Shown here: positions 1-5,178 of the stretch, in pieces
Position numbering within the stretch: position 1 is the first letter of the stretch
Layout of the letters: each line of letters opens with the position of its first letter
Assembly: GCA_021325365.1 (NCBI GenBank)
Contig: JAJPHF010000017.1
Span: forward strand, 1 to 9,103
Reading direction: 5' to 3'
DNA length: 9,103 nucleotides
DNA from: Pseudomonadota bacterium
Lineage (GTDB): Bacteria; Chloroflexota; UBA6077; JAJPHF01
Notes under the pieces: generated by a model
The model's database searches: none
What the model saw: only the letters and a program-made list of their open reading frames with translations
What the model was told of the DNA's origin: nothing
Translations under genes and position numbers: made by a program

Positions 1-746
1 ACGAACAGGCTAACCGGGCCGATCTTGGTGATCTTGAACGGCCGCGGCAGCAGCACCCCGTCCACGTCGTAGGTGGCCGGCAACTTCTCGACGTAGCGGT
101 AGCCCGACTCCAGGTCGACGCCGCGCTCGATCGCCTGCTGCACCTCGGCGAACTCGGAGATCTGGGGCAGGTCGGGGGTGTGGTGGAAGCCGCGCTCGTA
201 CATCGGCTTCGGCTTGCTGTAGCCGTCCCAGCCGATCTGCTCGATGCCGTAGTACAGCTCGTTGGTATGGCCGTCGGGGTCGTACAGATAGGTGTGCCAG
301 TTGGAGCCGGGCATGTCGCGGCCCGACCGCTGGAGGGGAATGCCCTGCTCGGTGAACCACTTGGTCGCCCGCACGACCTCGCCCAGGCTGCCGCACTGCC
401 AGGTGATCTGGTTCGTCGTGACGCCCGGCTTGAAGCGGCGCGTCTTGTCCAGCGCCTCGCGCACCCGGCGGTTGAATAGCACGAAGGCGTGGTGGTCGCC
501 ACCGTAGCGAGTGAAATAGCCCTTCGGGTCGCCCATGCCCGCCAGAACCGACGGGTCCTCGACGCGCTTGGAGAAGTCCAGCTCGTCCGAGATGCGGAAC
601 CCGAGCAAGTCGGTGTAGAAGTGGAGGGCGCCCTCCATGTCGACCACGTTGAAGCCGAAGTGCCCTAGGCGCCGGATCTTGAACGGCTGCTGGAGTAGGA
701 TCCCGCCGACGTTGAACTGCGTGCTGGGCGTCGCCTGCGCGACCAT
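1..746 (-). CDS. VOC-fold (glyoxalase/extradiol dioxygenase-like) protein, 3' part off the window
   Basis: The 248 visible codons encode the first part of a vicinal-oxygen-chelate protein, a metal-dependent family that includes catechol and dihydroxybiphenyl ring-cleaving dioxygenases and glyoxalases. The first domain spans about residues 25-170. It begins with the typical GHFGFNVVDM strand (His29), has a second His pair at 85-86 (GDHHAF), and ends with DPDGHTNELYYG, whose Glu163 is in the usual metal-ligand position. Near residues 228-248 the segment VLLPRPFKITKIG repeats the ILLQQPFKIRRLG pattern of residues 16-28, so a second VOC domain appears to begin as the window ends; two-domain architecture is normal for extradiol dioxygenases. 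The ATG is chosen because AAGGAGGAGC lies just ahead of it. It is downstream of the ABC permease on the same strand but separated by repeats, so it probably belongs to another unit. The substrate cannot be read from the sequence. Confidence 0.85.
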   Translation of the reverse strand, partial: MVAQATPSTQFNVGGILLQQPFKIRRLGHFGFNVVDMEGALHFYTDLLGFRISDELDFSKRVEDPSVLAGMGDPKGYFTRYGGDHHAFVLFNRRVREALDKTRRFKPGVTTNQITWQCGSLGEVVRATKWFTEQGIPLQRSGRDMPGSNWHTYLYDPDGHTNELYYGIEQIGWDGYSKPKPMYERGFHHTPDLPQISEFAEVQQAIERGVDLESGYRYVEKLPATYDVDGVLLPRPFKITKIGPVSLF

Positions 747-767
747 GGTGCTCCTCCTTCGCCGAAC

Positions 768-793
768 GCGCCCGCGCCCCACCCCGCGGGCGC
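768..793. other. GC-rich hairpin in the leader of the VOC gene
   Basis: A perfect 9-bp inverted repeat (768-776 and 785-793, arm GCGCCCGCG) encloses an 8-base loop and lies about 22 bases upstream of the VOC start codon. It could fold in the 5' leader of that transcript. A -10-like TACACT (817-812 on the minus strand) lies upstream, but I see no matching -35. A regulatory role is only possible; GC-rich DNA forms such arms easily. Confidence 0.35.
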
Positions 794-826
794 GGCGGCT
801 CCCGTAAGCGCAGTGTAGCACAGAAA

Positions 827-927
827 CCTAACCCCCCCGGCCCCCCTTCCCTATCAGGGAAGGGGGGCGCCACCCGGCCTCGTCCCACTCCCCCTTCCCA
901 CATTGGGAGGGGGGCCCGGGGGTAGGG
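827..927. repeat. Pair of inverted GC-rich palindromes (REP/BIME-like intergenic element)
   Basis: Two hairpins lie back to back between the permease stop and the VOC gene. The first has a 12-bp perfect stem with a 3-base loop (841-852, ATC, 856-867). The second has an 11-bp stem with one imperfect pair (890-900, CAT, 904-914). Their outer flanks also match on opposite strands: CCTAACCCCCCCGG at 827-840 against CCCTACCCCCGGG read on the minus strand from 927. The whole is therefore one imperfect inverted repeat built of two related units. Such head-to-head palindrome pairs resemble bacterial REP/BIME elements, and may also stop transcription leaving the ABC operon, although no T-run follows. 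Confidence 0.6.
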
Positions 928-930
928 CGG

Positions 931-2265
931 CTAGTCGGCGCGGAGGGCGGTGGCGATGTTGAGGCGCGCAGCGCGGAGCGCCGGGTAGAGGCCGGCGCCG
1001 ACGGCGATGAGCCAGGCGAAAACGACGACCACGGCGGGCACCCAGCCGGGGGTGGCCAGCACGGCGGCCGGCGGCATGAGGCCCGCGGCGGGCTGGCTGG
1101 CCAGCATAGAGAGCAGCACCGCGTTGCCTAGCTGGACCGCCAGCCAGCCAACGGCGAGGCCCAGCAGCGCGCCGACCAGGCCGATCAGGCTCGCCTCCAG
1201 CAAGAACAGGCGAACGATCTGCGGCTCGGTGGCGCCGACCGCCTTGAGGATGCCGATCTCGCGGGTGCGCTCGAAGGTGGCCATGAGCATCGTGTTGGCG
1301 ATGCCGAGGCCGGAGACGATCAGGGCGATGAGCCCGATGGTGCCGAGCAAGAGCTGCAAGATCAGCATGCCGCGGTTCACCTCGTCGAGCACGCTGAGCG
1401 GCGAGGTGGCTTGCAGGTTCATGGCGGTGATCCGGTCTTGGACCGAGCGCACCAGGTCGGTGGAGGCCGTCTTCACGCGGAGGGCCTGGTAGCCGTCGGT
1501 CGCCAAGTCGGGTCGGCGGTTGGTGACCCACTCCTGGGTGTCCAGCACGTCGTTCTGGTTCAGCCAGATGGTGAAATCGTCCTGCGTGCCGAGCGGCGCG
1601 AGGATGCCCGCGACGGTCACCGGCAGCTCGCGCTGCTGGATCTGCGGCGCGGCCGGGCCGCTGAGGCCCGGCAGCCCGCCGCCCGGCCCCGACGGCGTCT
1701 GTTGAACTCGCCGCGCCACCAGGTTGAGCGTTTGCCCCAGCGGGTCTTCCAGGGGGACGCGCTGGCCTTGCTGGTCGAAGAAGCTCTCGGGCACGCGGGC
1801 GCCGAGGACGATCTGGCCCGGCTCGGGCGCGGCGCTGCCCTGGACGGGCGTGAAGCCGTAGGCGGCCAGGCGGTCGGGCGGCACGCCGACGAGCAGCGCG
1901 CGCGCGCTATGGCCGTCGGCCTGCACCTCCGCGGGGAAGAACAGCAGGAGCTGCTCGGGCAGCACGGCGATCACGCCCGGCAGCGTCTCGATCGCCTCGA
2001 TCGCCGGCTGGTCGAGGATGCCGCCGGGCGTCGCGCCGGCGCCCGGCGCGGTCGGCGCCCGGCCCGTGGACGAAACCAGAATCTCGTTCAGGCCGCCGGA
2101 GGCGCGGACGTTCTCCAGCACGTTGCGCTGGATGCCGCCACCGACGGAGGTCATGACGACGATCAGCGTCGCGCCGATGACCACCGCGAGCACGGTCAGG
2201 ATCACCCGCAGCTGCGCCCGCGTGAGGTTGCGCCGGGTGTAGTCGAGGTAGTCGGCGAACCTCAC
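931..2265 (-). CDS. MacB/FtsX-type ABC transporter permease
   Basis: This 444-aa integral membrane protein is the permease half of an ABC exporter or mechanotransducer. An N-terminal cytoplasmic stretch (RFADYLDYTRRNL) leads into a first membrane segment at about residues 19-40. A long extracytoplasmic MacB-like periplasmic core domain follows (about 42-300), with two Gly/Pro-rich loops. Three membrane segments then fill the C-terminal third. The family hallmark ATFERTREIGILKAVGAT sits in the loop between the last segments. This four-segment topology is that of MacB, LolC/E-like and FtsX-like permeases. The start is GTG at 2265, giving the four-base overlap GTGA with the ATPase stop and a GGAGG eight bases upstream; the pair is clearly co-translated. 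There is no membrane-fusion protein gene next to it, so it is not a complete MacA-MacB system in this window. Substrate unknown; the neighbouring peptide gene makes a peptide cargo plausible. Confidence 0.92.
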   Translation of the reverse strand: MRFADYLDYTRRNLTRAQLRVILTVLAVVIGATLIVVMTSVGGGIQRNVLENVRASGGLNEILVSSTGRAPTAPGAGATPGGILDQPAIEAIETLPGVIAVLPEQLLLFFPAEVQADGHSARALLVGVPPDRLAAYGFTPVQGSAAPEPGQIVLGARVPESFFDQQGQRVPLEDPLGQTLNLVARRVQQTPSGPGGGLPGLSGPAAPQIQQRELPVTVAGILAPLGTQDDFTIWLNQNDVLDTQEWVTNRRPDLATDGYQALRVKTASTDLVRSVQDRITAMNLQATSPLSVLDEVNRGMLILQLLLGTIGLIALIVSGLGIANTMLMATFERTREIGILKAVGATEPQIVRLFLLEASLIGLVGALLGLAVGWLAVQLGNAVLLSMLASQPAAGLMPPAAVLATPGWVPAVVVVFAWLIAVGAGLYPALRAARLNIATALRAD

Positions 2266-3077
2266 AGGGAGCCTCCGCTGGAGGGCGGAGGAGCCTCGCT
2301 CGCCGTGATCCGCGCCGCGGGGTTGGGGGCGGCGCCCGCGTCGGCGCTCTCCCCGTCGCCTGGCCCCTGAGCCCTGGCCCCCGCGCGGGCGCCTGGCCCC
2401 GAATCGCCGTCTCCCGCGACGAGCCGGCCGTCGCGCAAGCCGATGCGCTGATCGGCGAGGGCGGCCAGGCCCTCGTTGTGGGTGGCGATGACGACGGTAC
2501 AGCCCTGCTCGCGCTGGCTCGCCAACAACAGCTCGACGATCCGCGCGCCCGTCTCGCTGTCCAGGTTGCCGGTGGGCTCGTCGGCGAGCAGCAGGCGGGG
2601 GCCGTGTACGAGCGCACGGGCCACGGCGACCCGTTGCTGCTCGCCGCCCGAAAGCTGGTCGGGGCGGTGGGCGGCGCGCTCGGCCAAGCCCACGCGCTCG
2701 AGCAGCGCCAGAGCCTGGCGACGGCGCTCGGCGGGCGGCCGGCCCGCCAGCACCAACGGCACCTCCACGTTTTCGATGGCGGTGAGCGTCGGGAGGAGGT
2801 GAAACGCCTGGAAGACGAAGCCCACGTAGGCGCGCCGATAGCGCGCGAGGTCGGCAGCCCCGAGGCTGGACACGGGCCACTCGTCCACGACAACCTGCCC
2901 GGCCTGGCAGCGCTCGATACCGCCGATCAGATGGAGCAGGGTGCTCTTGCCCGAGCCCGAGGGGCCGAGCAGCGCTGTCACGCTCCCGCTGGGGATGCTC
3001 AGCGCGACGCGATCGAGAGCGCGGACCGCGCCGCGCCCCATGCGATAGGCATGGCTCACGCCGCTGAGCGTGATCAT
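2262..3077 (-). CDS. ABC transporter ATP-binding protein (MacB/LolD-like)
   Basis: This 271-aa ATPase powers the permease encoded immediately downstream. All nucleotide-binding motifs are intact: Walker A GPSGSGKS at 38-45, Q-loop Gln90 in FVFQAFHLLP, signature LSGGEQQRVAVARAL from 142, Walker B LLLADEPT at 162-169 with catalytic Glu167, D-loop NLDSETG, and the switch His200 in ATHN. The LADEPTGNLDS wording is typical of the LolD/MacB/FtsE class. The conserved domain ends near residue 222. The last 50 residues are a Gly/Ala/Pro/Asp-rich tail of low complexity that most relatives lack. I take ATG at 3077 because it directly precedes the first strand (ITLSGVSHAY) and has GGGAG nine bases upstream. 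An in-frame GTG far upstream would add only poly-Ala and is rejected. The gene lies 175 bases after the small Gly/Ser peptide gene on the same strand. Confidence 0.95.
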   Translation of the reverse strand: MITLSGVSHAYRMGRGAVRALDRVALSIPSGSVTALLGPSGSGKSTLLHLIGGIERCQAGQVVVDEWPVSSLGAADLARYRRAYVGFVFQAFHLLPTLTAIENVEVPLVLAGRPPAERRRQALALLERVGLAERAAHRPDQLSGGEQQRVAVARALVHGPRLLLADEPTGNLDSETGARIVELLLASQREQGCTVVIATHNEGLAALADQRIGLRDGRLVAGDGDSGPGARAGARAQGPGDGESADAGAAPNPAARITASEAPPPSSGGSL

Positions 3078-3157
3078 CGGCTGACTCCCAGGCGGATGTG
3101 CGGGGGAAAAAGCTCCTGCGCCCCCGGAGGGAAGCGTTCGCAGGGGGCCGAAACGCC

Positions 3158-3196
3158 AGCACCGGGCCCATCCCTTGCGGAAGTGGGCCCGGTGCT
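3158..3196 (-). terminator. Strong hairpin between the peptide gene and the ABC operon (terminator or attenuator)
   Basis: A perfect 13-bp inverted repeat (3158-3170 and 3184-3196, arm AGCACCGGGCCCA) encloses a 13-base loop. It lies 56 bases after the stop of the Gly/Ser peptide gene and 80 bases before the ATPase start, all on the minus strand. The following bases are GGCGTTTCGG, not a strong U-run, so partial read-through is likely if it works as a terminator. A leaky hairpin after a precursor-peptide gene is a common arrangement that makes precursor mRNA exceed that of the downstream genes. Here this is inference. Confidence 0.55.
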
Positions 3197-3252
3197 GTGG
3201 AATGCCTGCTGGCCCAGGGTTAGCTAAGACACGCGCTGACGCAGATAGTGGC

Positions 3253-3417
3253 TTACGTGCCGCTGCCGCCGCCGCTGCCGCCGCTGCCGCCGCTGCCACC
3301 ACTGCCGCCGCCGCTGCCACCACTGCCGCCGCTGCCCTGAGCGTCCGGCGAGGCCGCGCGCCGCGGCTCTAGCTCGACGATCTCAAACGCCTGGTCGAGG
3401 TCGAACTCTTCGTGCAA
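3253..3417 (-). CDS. Candidate RiPP precursor peptide with Gly/Ser-repeat core (54 aa)
   Basis: This small gene starts at TTG with an excellent ribosome binding site (AAGGAGGGG, five bases from AGGAGG to the start) and ends at TAA. The first 27 residues form an acidic, partly helical leader containing FDLDQAFEIVELEPRRAAS. The last 27 residues are only Gly and Ser with a terminal Thr, arranged as GSGG/SGGG units with nine Ser. An acidic leader followed by a simple repetitive core, next to genes for PqqD-like leader-binding domains, a protease, dehydrogenases and an ABC exporter, is how RiPP precursors look. Ser residues could carry sugars or become dehydrated or heterocyclised. There is no Cys, so thioether or thiazole chemistry is excluded. 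I recognise no named family. A competing view is a small cytosolic protein with a flexible Gly/Ser tail, or a chance frame through a (GGC)n-rich tract. The strong ribosome site and leader composition argue against chance. Confidence 0.65.
   Translation of the reverse strand: MHEEFDLDQAFEIVELEPRRAASPDAQGSGGSGGSGGGSGGSGGSGGSGGGSGT
3259..3336 (-). repeat. In-frame Gly/Ser codon repeat (GGC/AGC triplet tract)
   Basis: The segment is made entirely of GGC/GGT and AGC/AGT codons in near-perfect 9- and 12-base units (AGC-GGC-GGC, sometimes with an extra GGC). Two units use GGT and AGT, the others GGC and AGC. It codes for the 26 Gly/Ser residues of the candidate core peptide. Such tracts expand and shrink by slippage, so the number of units may differ between strains. 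Confidence 0.85.
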
Positions 3418-3420
3418 CTG

Positions 3421-3429
3421 CCCCTCCTT
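3421..3429 (-). promoter_or_regulatory. Ribosome binding site that fixes the TTG start of the small peptide gene
   Basis: Read on the minus strand the bases are AAGGAGGGG, a near-perfect anti-Shine-Dalgarno match. They are followed by CAG and then TTG. No ATG or GTG occurs in this frame at a workable distance, so this site decides the start. It is one of the best ribosome sites in the window, which suggests strong translation of a short product. Confidence 0.75.
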
Positions 3430-3512
3430 CCAAAGATCCCAAAGGTCGGTTGGCGTGTTGGAAGCGCTCGGACGCCGCGCCCCCCCGGGCCGAGTTGTGC
3501 GCGGCTACCCGC

Positions 3513-3562
3513 CCCCACCCCCGGTGGGGACTCCCCATGGCCGGGTAATCCCTTTATGGGGA
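3513..3562 (-). promoter_or_regulatory. Mutually exclusive stems in the leader of the small peptide gene
   Basis: In transcript order (minus strand) four short arms follow each other: TCCCCAT (3562-3556), ATGGGGA (3538-3532), CCCCACC (3529-3523) and GGTGGGG (3519-3513). Arm 1 pairs with 2 (7 bp), 2 with 3 (TGGGG/CCCCA, 5 bp), and 3 with 4 (7 bp, 3-base loop). These pairings exclude each other, as in attenuators and riboswitch expression platforms. The segment lies 96-145 bases upstream of the TTG start. No known riboswitch class is recognisable. The arms are short and GC-rich, so chance is possible. Confidence 0.3.
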
Positions 3563-3578
3563 AGCACACCCTACGACC

Positions 3579-3617
3579 ACTATAAGACTACCAGAGCGGC
3601 GGCGAAGTGTCTATACT
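3579..3617. promoter_or_regulatory. Possible divergent -10 elements for the peptide gene and the secreted-protein gene
   Basis: Two AT-rich hexamers stand out in GC-rich surroundings between the divergent genes. TATAGT read on the minus strand (3584-3579) would start the small peptide transcript. TATACT on the plus strand (3612-3617) would start the secreted-protein transcript. Both are close to the sigma-70 -10 consensus, but I see no convincing -35 hexamer at 16-18 bases for either. The position in a divergent gap of about 465 bases is the main support. Confidence 0.35.
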
Positions 3618-3883
3618 TTCTGCTTACGCTGCGCCAGAACGAGCGGTTAATATCTCGTGGTTGTGATCCGGGGAGGTGCCGCGCGGGGCGCGGCGCACCC
3701 GTTCGAGGCGGTACGTGGCGCGCGGCGAGCCACCAAGAAGCGGTGCGCGGACCCATATCAACGGCTGGCCCGGTGCGGACAATACCTTGTCTGCTGCGCT
3801 CTCGGGCCGGTAAGCTGCTTCCGGAGGGTAGTTGGCGGACGGTCGCTGGCTCCCCACCATGGGAGAGGAAGAAGCAAGGGTAT
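3618..3883 (+). other. Long, stem-rich untranslated leader before the secreted-protein gene
   Basis: This roughly 265-base stretch contains no gene I can support. The plus frame is open across it and in frame with the downstream protein, but its translation is Arg/Pro/Gly-rich, has no ribosome site and would bury the signal peptide. It holds several short complementary arms, for example GGTGC with GCACC around 3675-3700 and GTGGC with GCCAC around 3715-3735. CTCCC/GGGAG lies next to the ribosome site (3850-3865). It may form a structured leader RNA. I do not recognise a known riboswitch. Confidence 0.35.
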
Positions 3884-4432
3884 ATGCGGAAGCTCGGTCT
3901 TGCCGCCGCGCTGCTCGCGGCGGTGTTCGTCACCCAGCCCACGGCCTGGGCTAGCGGCCAAAACCAAGGGGCGGACAACGCGACGGTCACTACCATGTCG
4001 CCCAGCCAGCTCATTCGCCAGGCGGGCTACACGCTGACCGATGCGGAGGCTGCCTATCTCGATGCGGACCAGCCCATCGGTCAGCAATGGAGCACGGCGC
4101 TCATGCAAGTGGTCGCGCTGGGCGGCCCGAACGCCGGCCTGCCGGACAGCACCATGCAGCCCGCCCTCGAGGCCGTGCTGCAGCGCCTCATCGCGCTCGA
4201 CCCCGAGGCCGCGCCCGAGGCGCCGCCCTCGCTGCAGCCGCTACGGTCGCTGGCCGTGCAGCAGCGCGAGGCCACGCAGCGCGCGGCCAAGGCCTGGCTC
4301 GCGGCGTTGCAGGCGGGCGACCCGAATTGGTGGCAGGCGGGCGCGGCCGATCTCACGCTGGCCAACCAGGCGCTCCAGAGCTGGCAGCAAGAGATGGCCG
4401 CCCGCTACCCGCCCCCGCAGGGCAACCCGTAA
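3884..4432 (+). CDS. Secreted alpha-helical protein of unknown function
   Basis: This is the only convincing plus-strand gene here, encoding 182 aa. It opens with a clear Sec signal peptide: MRKLG, then a hydrophobic run of Ala, Leu and Val (residues 5-16), and a likely signal peptidase I site after AWA (residue 23), with no lipobox Cys. The mature part is mostly amphipathic helix, with LIRQAGYTLTDAEAAYLDAD at 43-62, a Pro-rich hinge at 107-119 (DPEAAPEAPPSLQPL) and Trp-rich helices near 138-167 (AWLAAL, PNWWQAG, LQSWQQE). It ends in a Pro-rich tail and has no Cys. ATG 3884 is chosen for the signal peptide and the purine-rich AGGAAGAAGCAAGGG upstream; an open frame extends to 3455 but looks non-coding. 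It faces away from the small peptide gene and ends at a strong terminator. I do not recognise the family. A role outside the membrane, perhaps linked to the peptide locus, is speculative. Confidence 0.8.
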   Translation: MRKLGLAAALLAAVFVTQPTAWASGQNQGADNATVTTMSPSQLIRQAGYTLTDAEAAYLDADQPIGQQWSTALMQVVALGGPNAGLPDSTMQPALEAVLQRLIALDPEAAPEAPPSLQPLRSLAVQQREATQRAAKAWLAALQAGDPNWWQAGAADLTLANQALQSWQQEMAARYPPPQGNP

Positions 4433-4474
4433 GGCGCCGCCCGCCGGCTTGAGCCACGGCGCGGCTGGCGCGAG

Positions 4475-4526
4475 AGCACAACAAGCGAGCCCCTGCCGGA
4501 CACGGCAGGGGCTCGCTTGTTGTGCT
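4475..4526. terminator. Bidirectional terminator with a 24-bp perfect stem
   Basis: A perfect 24-bp inverted repeat (4475-4498 and 4503-4526, starting AGCACAACAAGCGAGCCCCT) closes on the four-base loop GACA. It lies between two convergent genes, 42 bases after the plus-strand stop and 21 bases from the minus-strand stop. T-rich TTGTTGTGCTT on the 3' side in both directions fits a two-way terminator. It is the longest perfect stem in the window. Confidence 0.88.
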
Positions 4527-4547
4527 TGGGGAGCGGGGCGACGCGCG

Positions 4548-4727
4548 CTACTGGTGGAAGATCGTCATCGTGACGATCAATTGCCCGTTGTGCGAGGCGC
4601 TCGACTGCGACGTGCCCATGATGCGCGCCTTATTCTGCTGCATCCAGTCGCGGAGGCTTGTTTCGAGCTGGTCGGCCGGCGCGTTGATCACCGAGACCTT
4701 GATACTGCCTGGCGGCGGACCTTGCAC
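4548..4727 (-). CDS. Small protein of unknown function (59 aa, possibly 75 aa)
   Basis: I do not recognise this gene. From GTG 4727 it codes for 59 residues beginning VQGPPPGSIKVSVINAPA; this start has AGGGGAG six bases ahead. A GTG at 4775 would add 16 residues but has no ribosome site. The order SIKVSVINAP (strand), ADQLETSLRDWMQQNKA (helix), RIMGTSQSSAS (turn/strand), GQLIVTMTIFHQ (strand) suggests a compact beta-alpha-beta-beta fold. It has no Cys and no membrane segment. It follows the free-standing PqqD-like gene by about 65 bases and ends just before the strong terminator, so it is probably the last gene of the protease/dehydrogenase unit. It could be a small accessory or binding protein. 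A second precursor peptide is less likely, since it looks like a folded domain. Confidence 0.65.
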   Translation of the reverse strand: MQGPPPGSIKVSVINAPADQLETSLRDWMQQNKARIMGTSQSSASHNGQLIVTMTIFHQ

Positions 4728-4792
4728 GGTCGTCTCCCCTACGCTGTTCTTCGTGGGTGCGCTTCGCTTGCCCACGCGTGCGCGGGCACTGG

Positions 4793-5149
4793 TTACTGTT
4801 CTAGCACCGGTCCGGCATCCGCGACCACACCCCGCGGCGCCAGGCGCGTGGCGACGAGGCTTGCCACCTCGGCGACGCCGAGCGGCCGGCCGAGCCGCGC
4901 GCTCAGGCGCGCGGCGATCTCCTCAGGCGGGAGGCGGCTGCGCAGCAGCTCGGCCAGGCGGTAGAGCGGCTCGCTCACCTGGAAGCGCTGCCCGTTGGGC
5001 AGCACCAGCGCGTACACCTGCACGCCGCTCTGGTCGCCGCCGACCAGCGTGCCAGCTAGCAGGCTCACGCCAGGCGCGAGCCGCCAGGTGTAGGGGCTGG
5101 GCGATCGAGGATCGGGGGCGGGGGACAGCTCCCCATCCGTAATCCCCAT
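4793..5149 (-). CDS. Free-standing PqqD-like peptide-binding protein
   Basis: This 118-aa protein looks like a PqqD-like domain, the winged-helix fold that serves as RiPP recognition element and binds precursor leaders. A Pro-rich N-terminus (residues 8-20) precedes the domain at about 24-110: LAPGVSL, a strand YALVLPNGQRFQVS, the helix start PLYRLAELL, then EEIAARLSARLGRP, VAEVASLVATRL and APRGVV. It lines up nearly without gaps with residues 12-98 of the M50 protein from this locus (LPGVEL, LTLPDGRNYQLARPLYYLASLL, GRP, KLAPLGIL), so the two are paralogous domains. It starts 29 bases after the dehydrogenase stop. ATG 5149 has GAGGG seven bases upstream; an in-frame ATG at 5185, overlapping the dehydrogenase end, would give 130 aa. 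Family knowledge suggests it delivers a peptide to a modifying enzyme; which enzyme is not shown. Confidence 0.75.
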   Translation of the reverse strand: MGITDGELSPAPDPRSPSPYTWRLAPGVSLLAGTLVGGDQSGVQVYALVLPNGQRFQVSEPLYRLAELLRSRLPPEEIAARLSARLGRPLGVAEVASLVATRLAPRGVVADAGPVLEQ

Positions 5150-5178
5150 TCTCCAGCCCTCGCCCCTGGCCCCCCGAT

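Noticed and set aside
1411..2370. Long plus-strand open frame opposite the ABC permease and ATPase
   Set aside because: Its translation is Arg/Ala/Gly/His-rich with no domain, and it is antisense to clearly conserved ABC genes. It is a product of GC-rich codon bias.
3078..3323. N-terminal extension of the ABC ATPase starting with poly-Ala
   Set aside because: The extension runs through the peptide gene's repeat and the 3158-3196 hairpin. The ATPase fold begins right after ATG 3077, which has its own ribosome site.
3175..3372. Plus-strand frame with a poly-Ala run
   Set aside because: It is the reverse reading of the Gly/Ser codon repeat. It lacks a ribosome site and any other coding sign.
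3455..3883. Upstream in-frame extension of the secreted protein
   Set aside because: Arg/Pro-rich translation, no ribosome site, and it would place the signal peptide 143 residues inside the protein.
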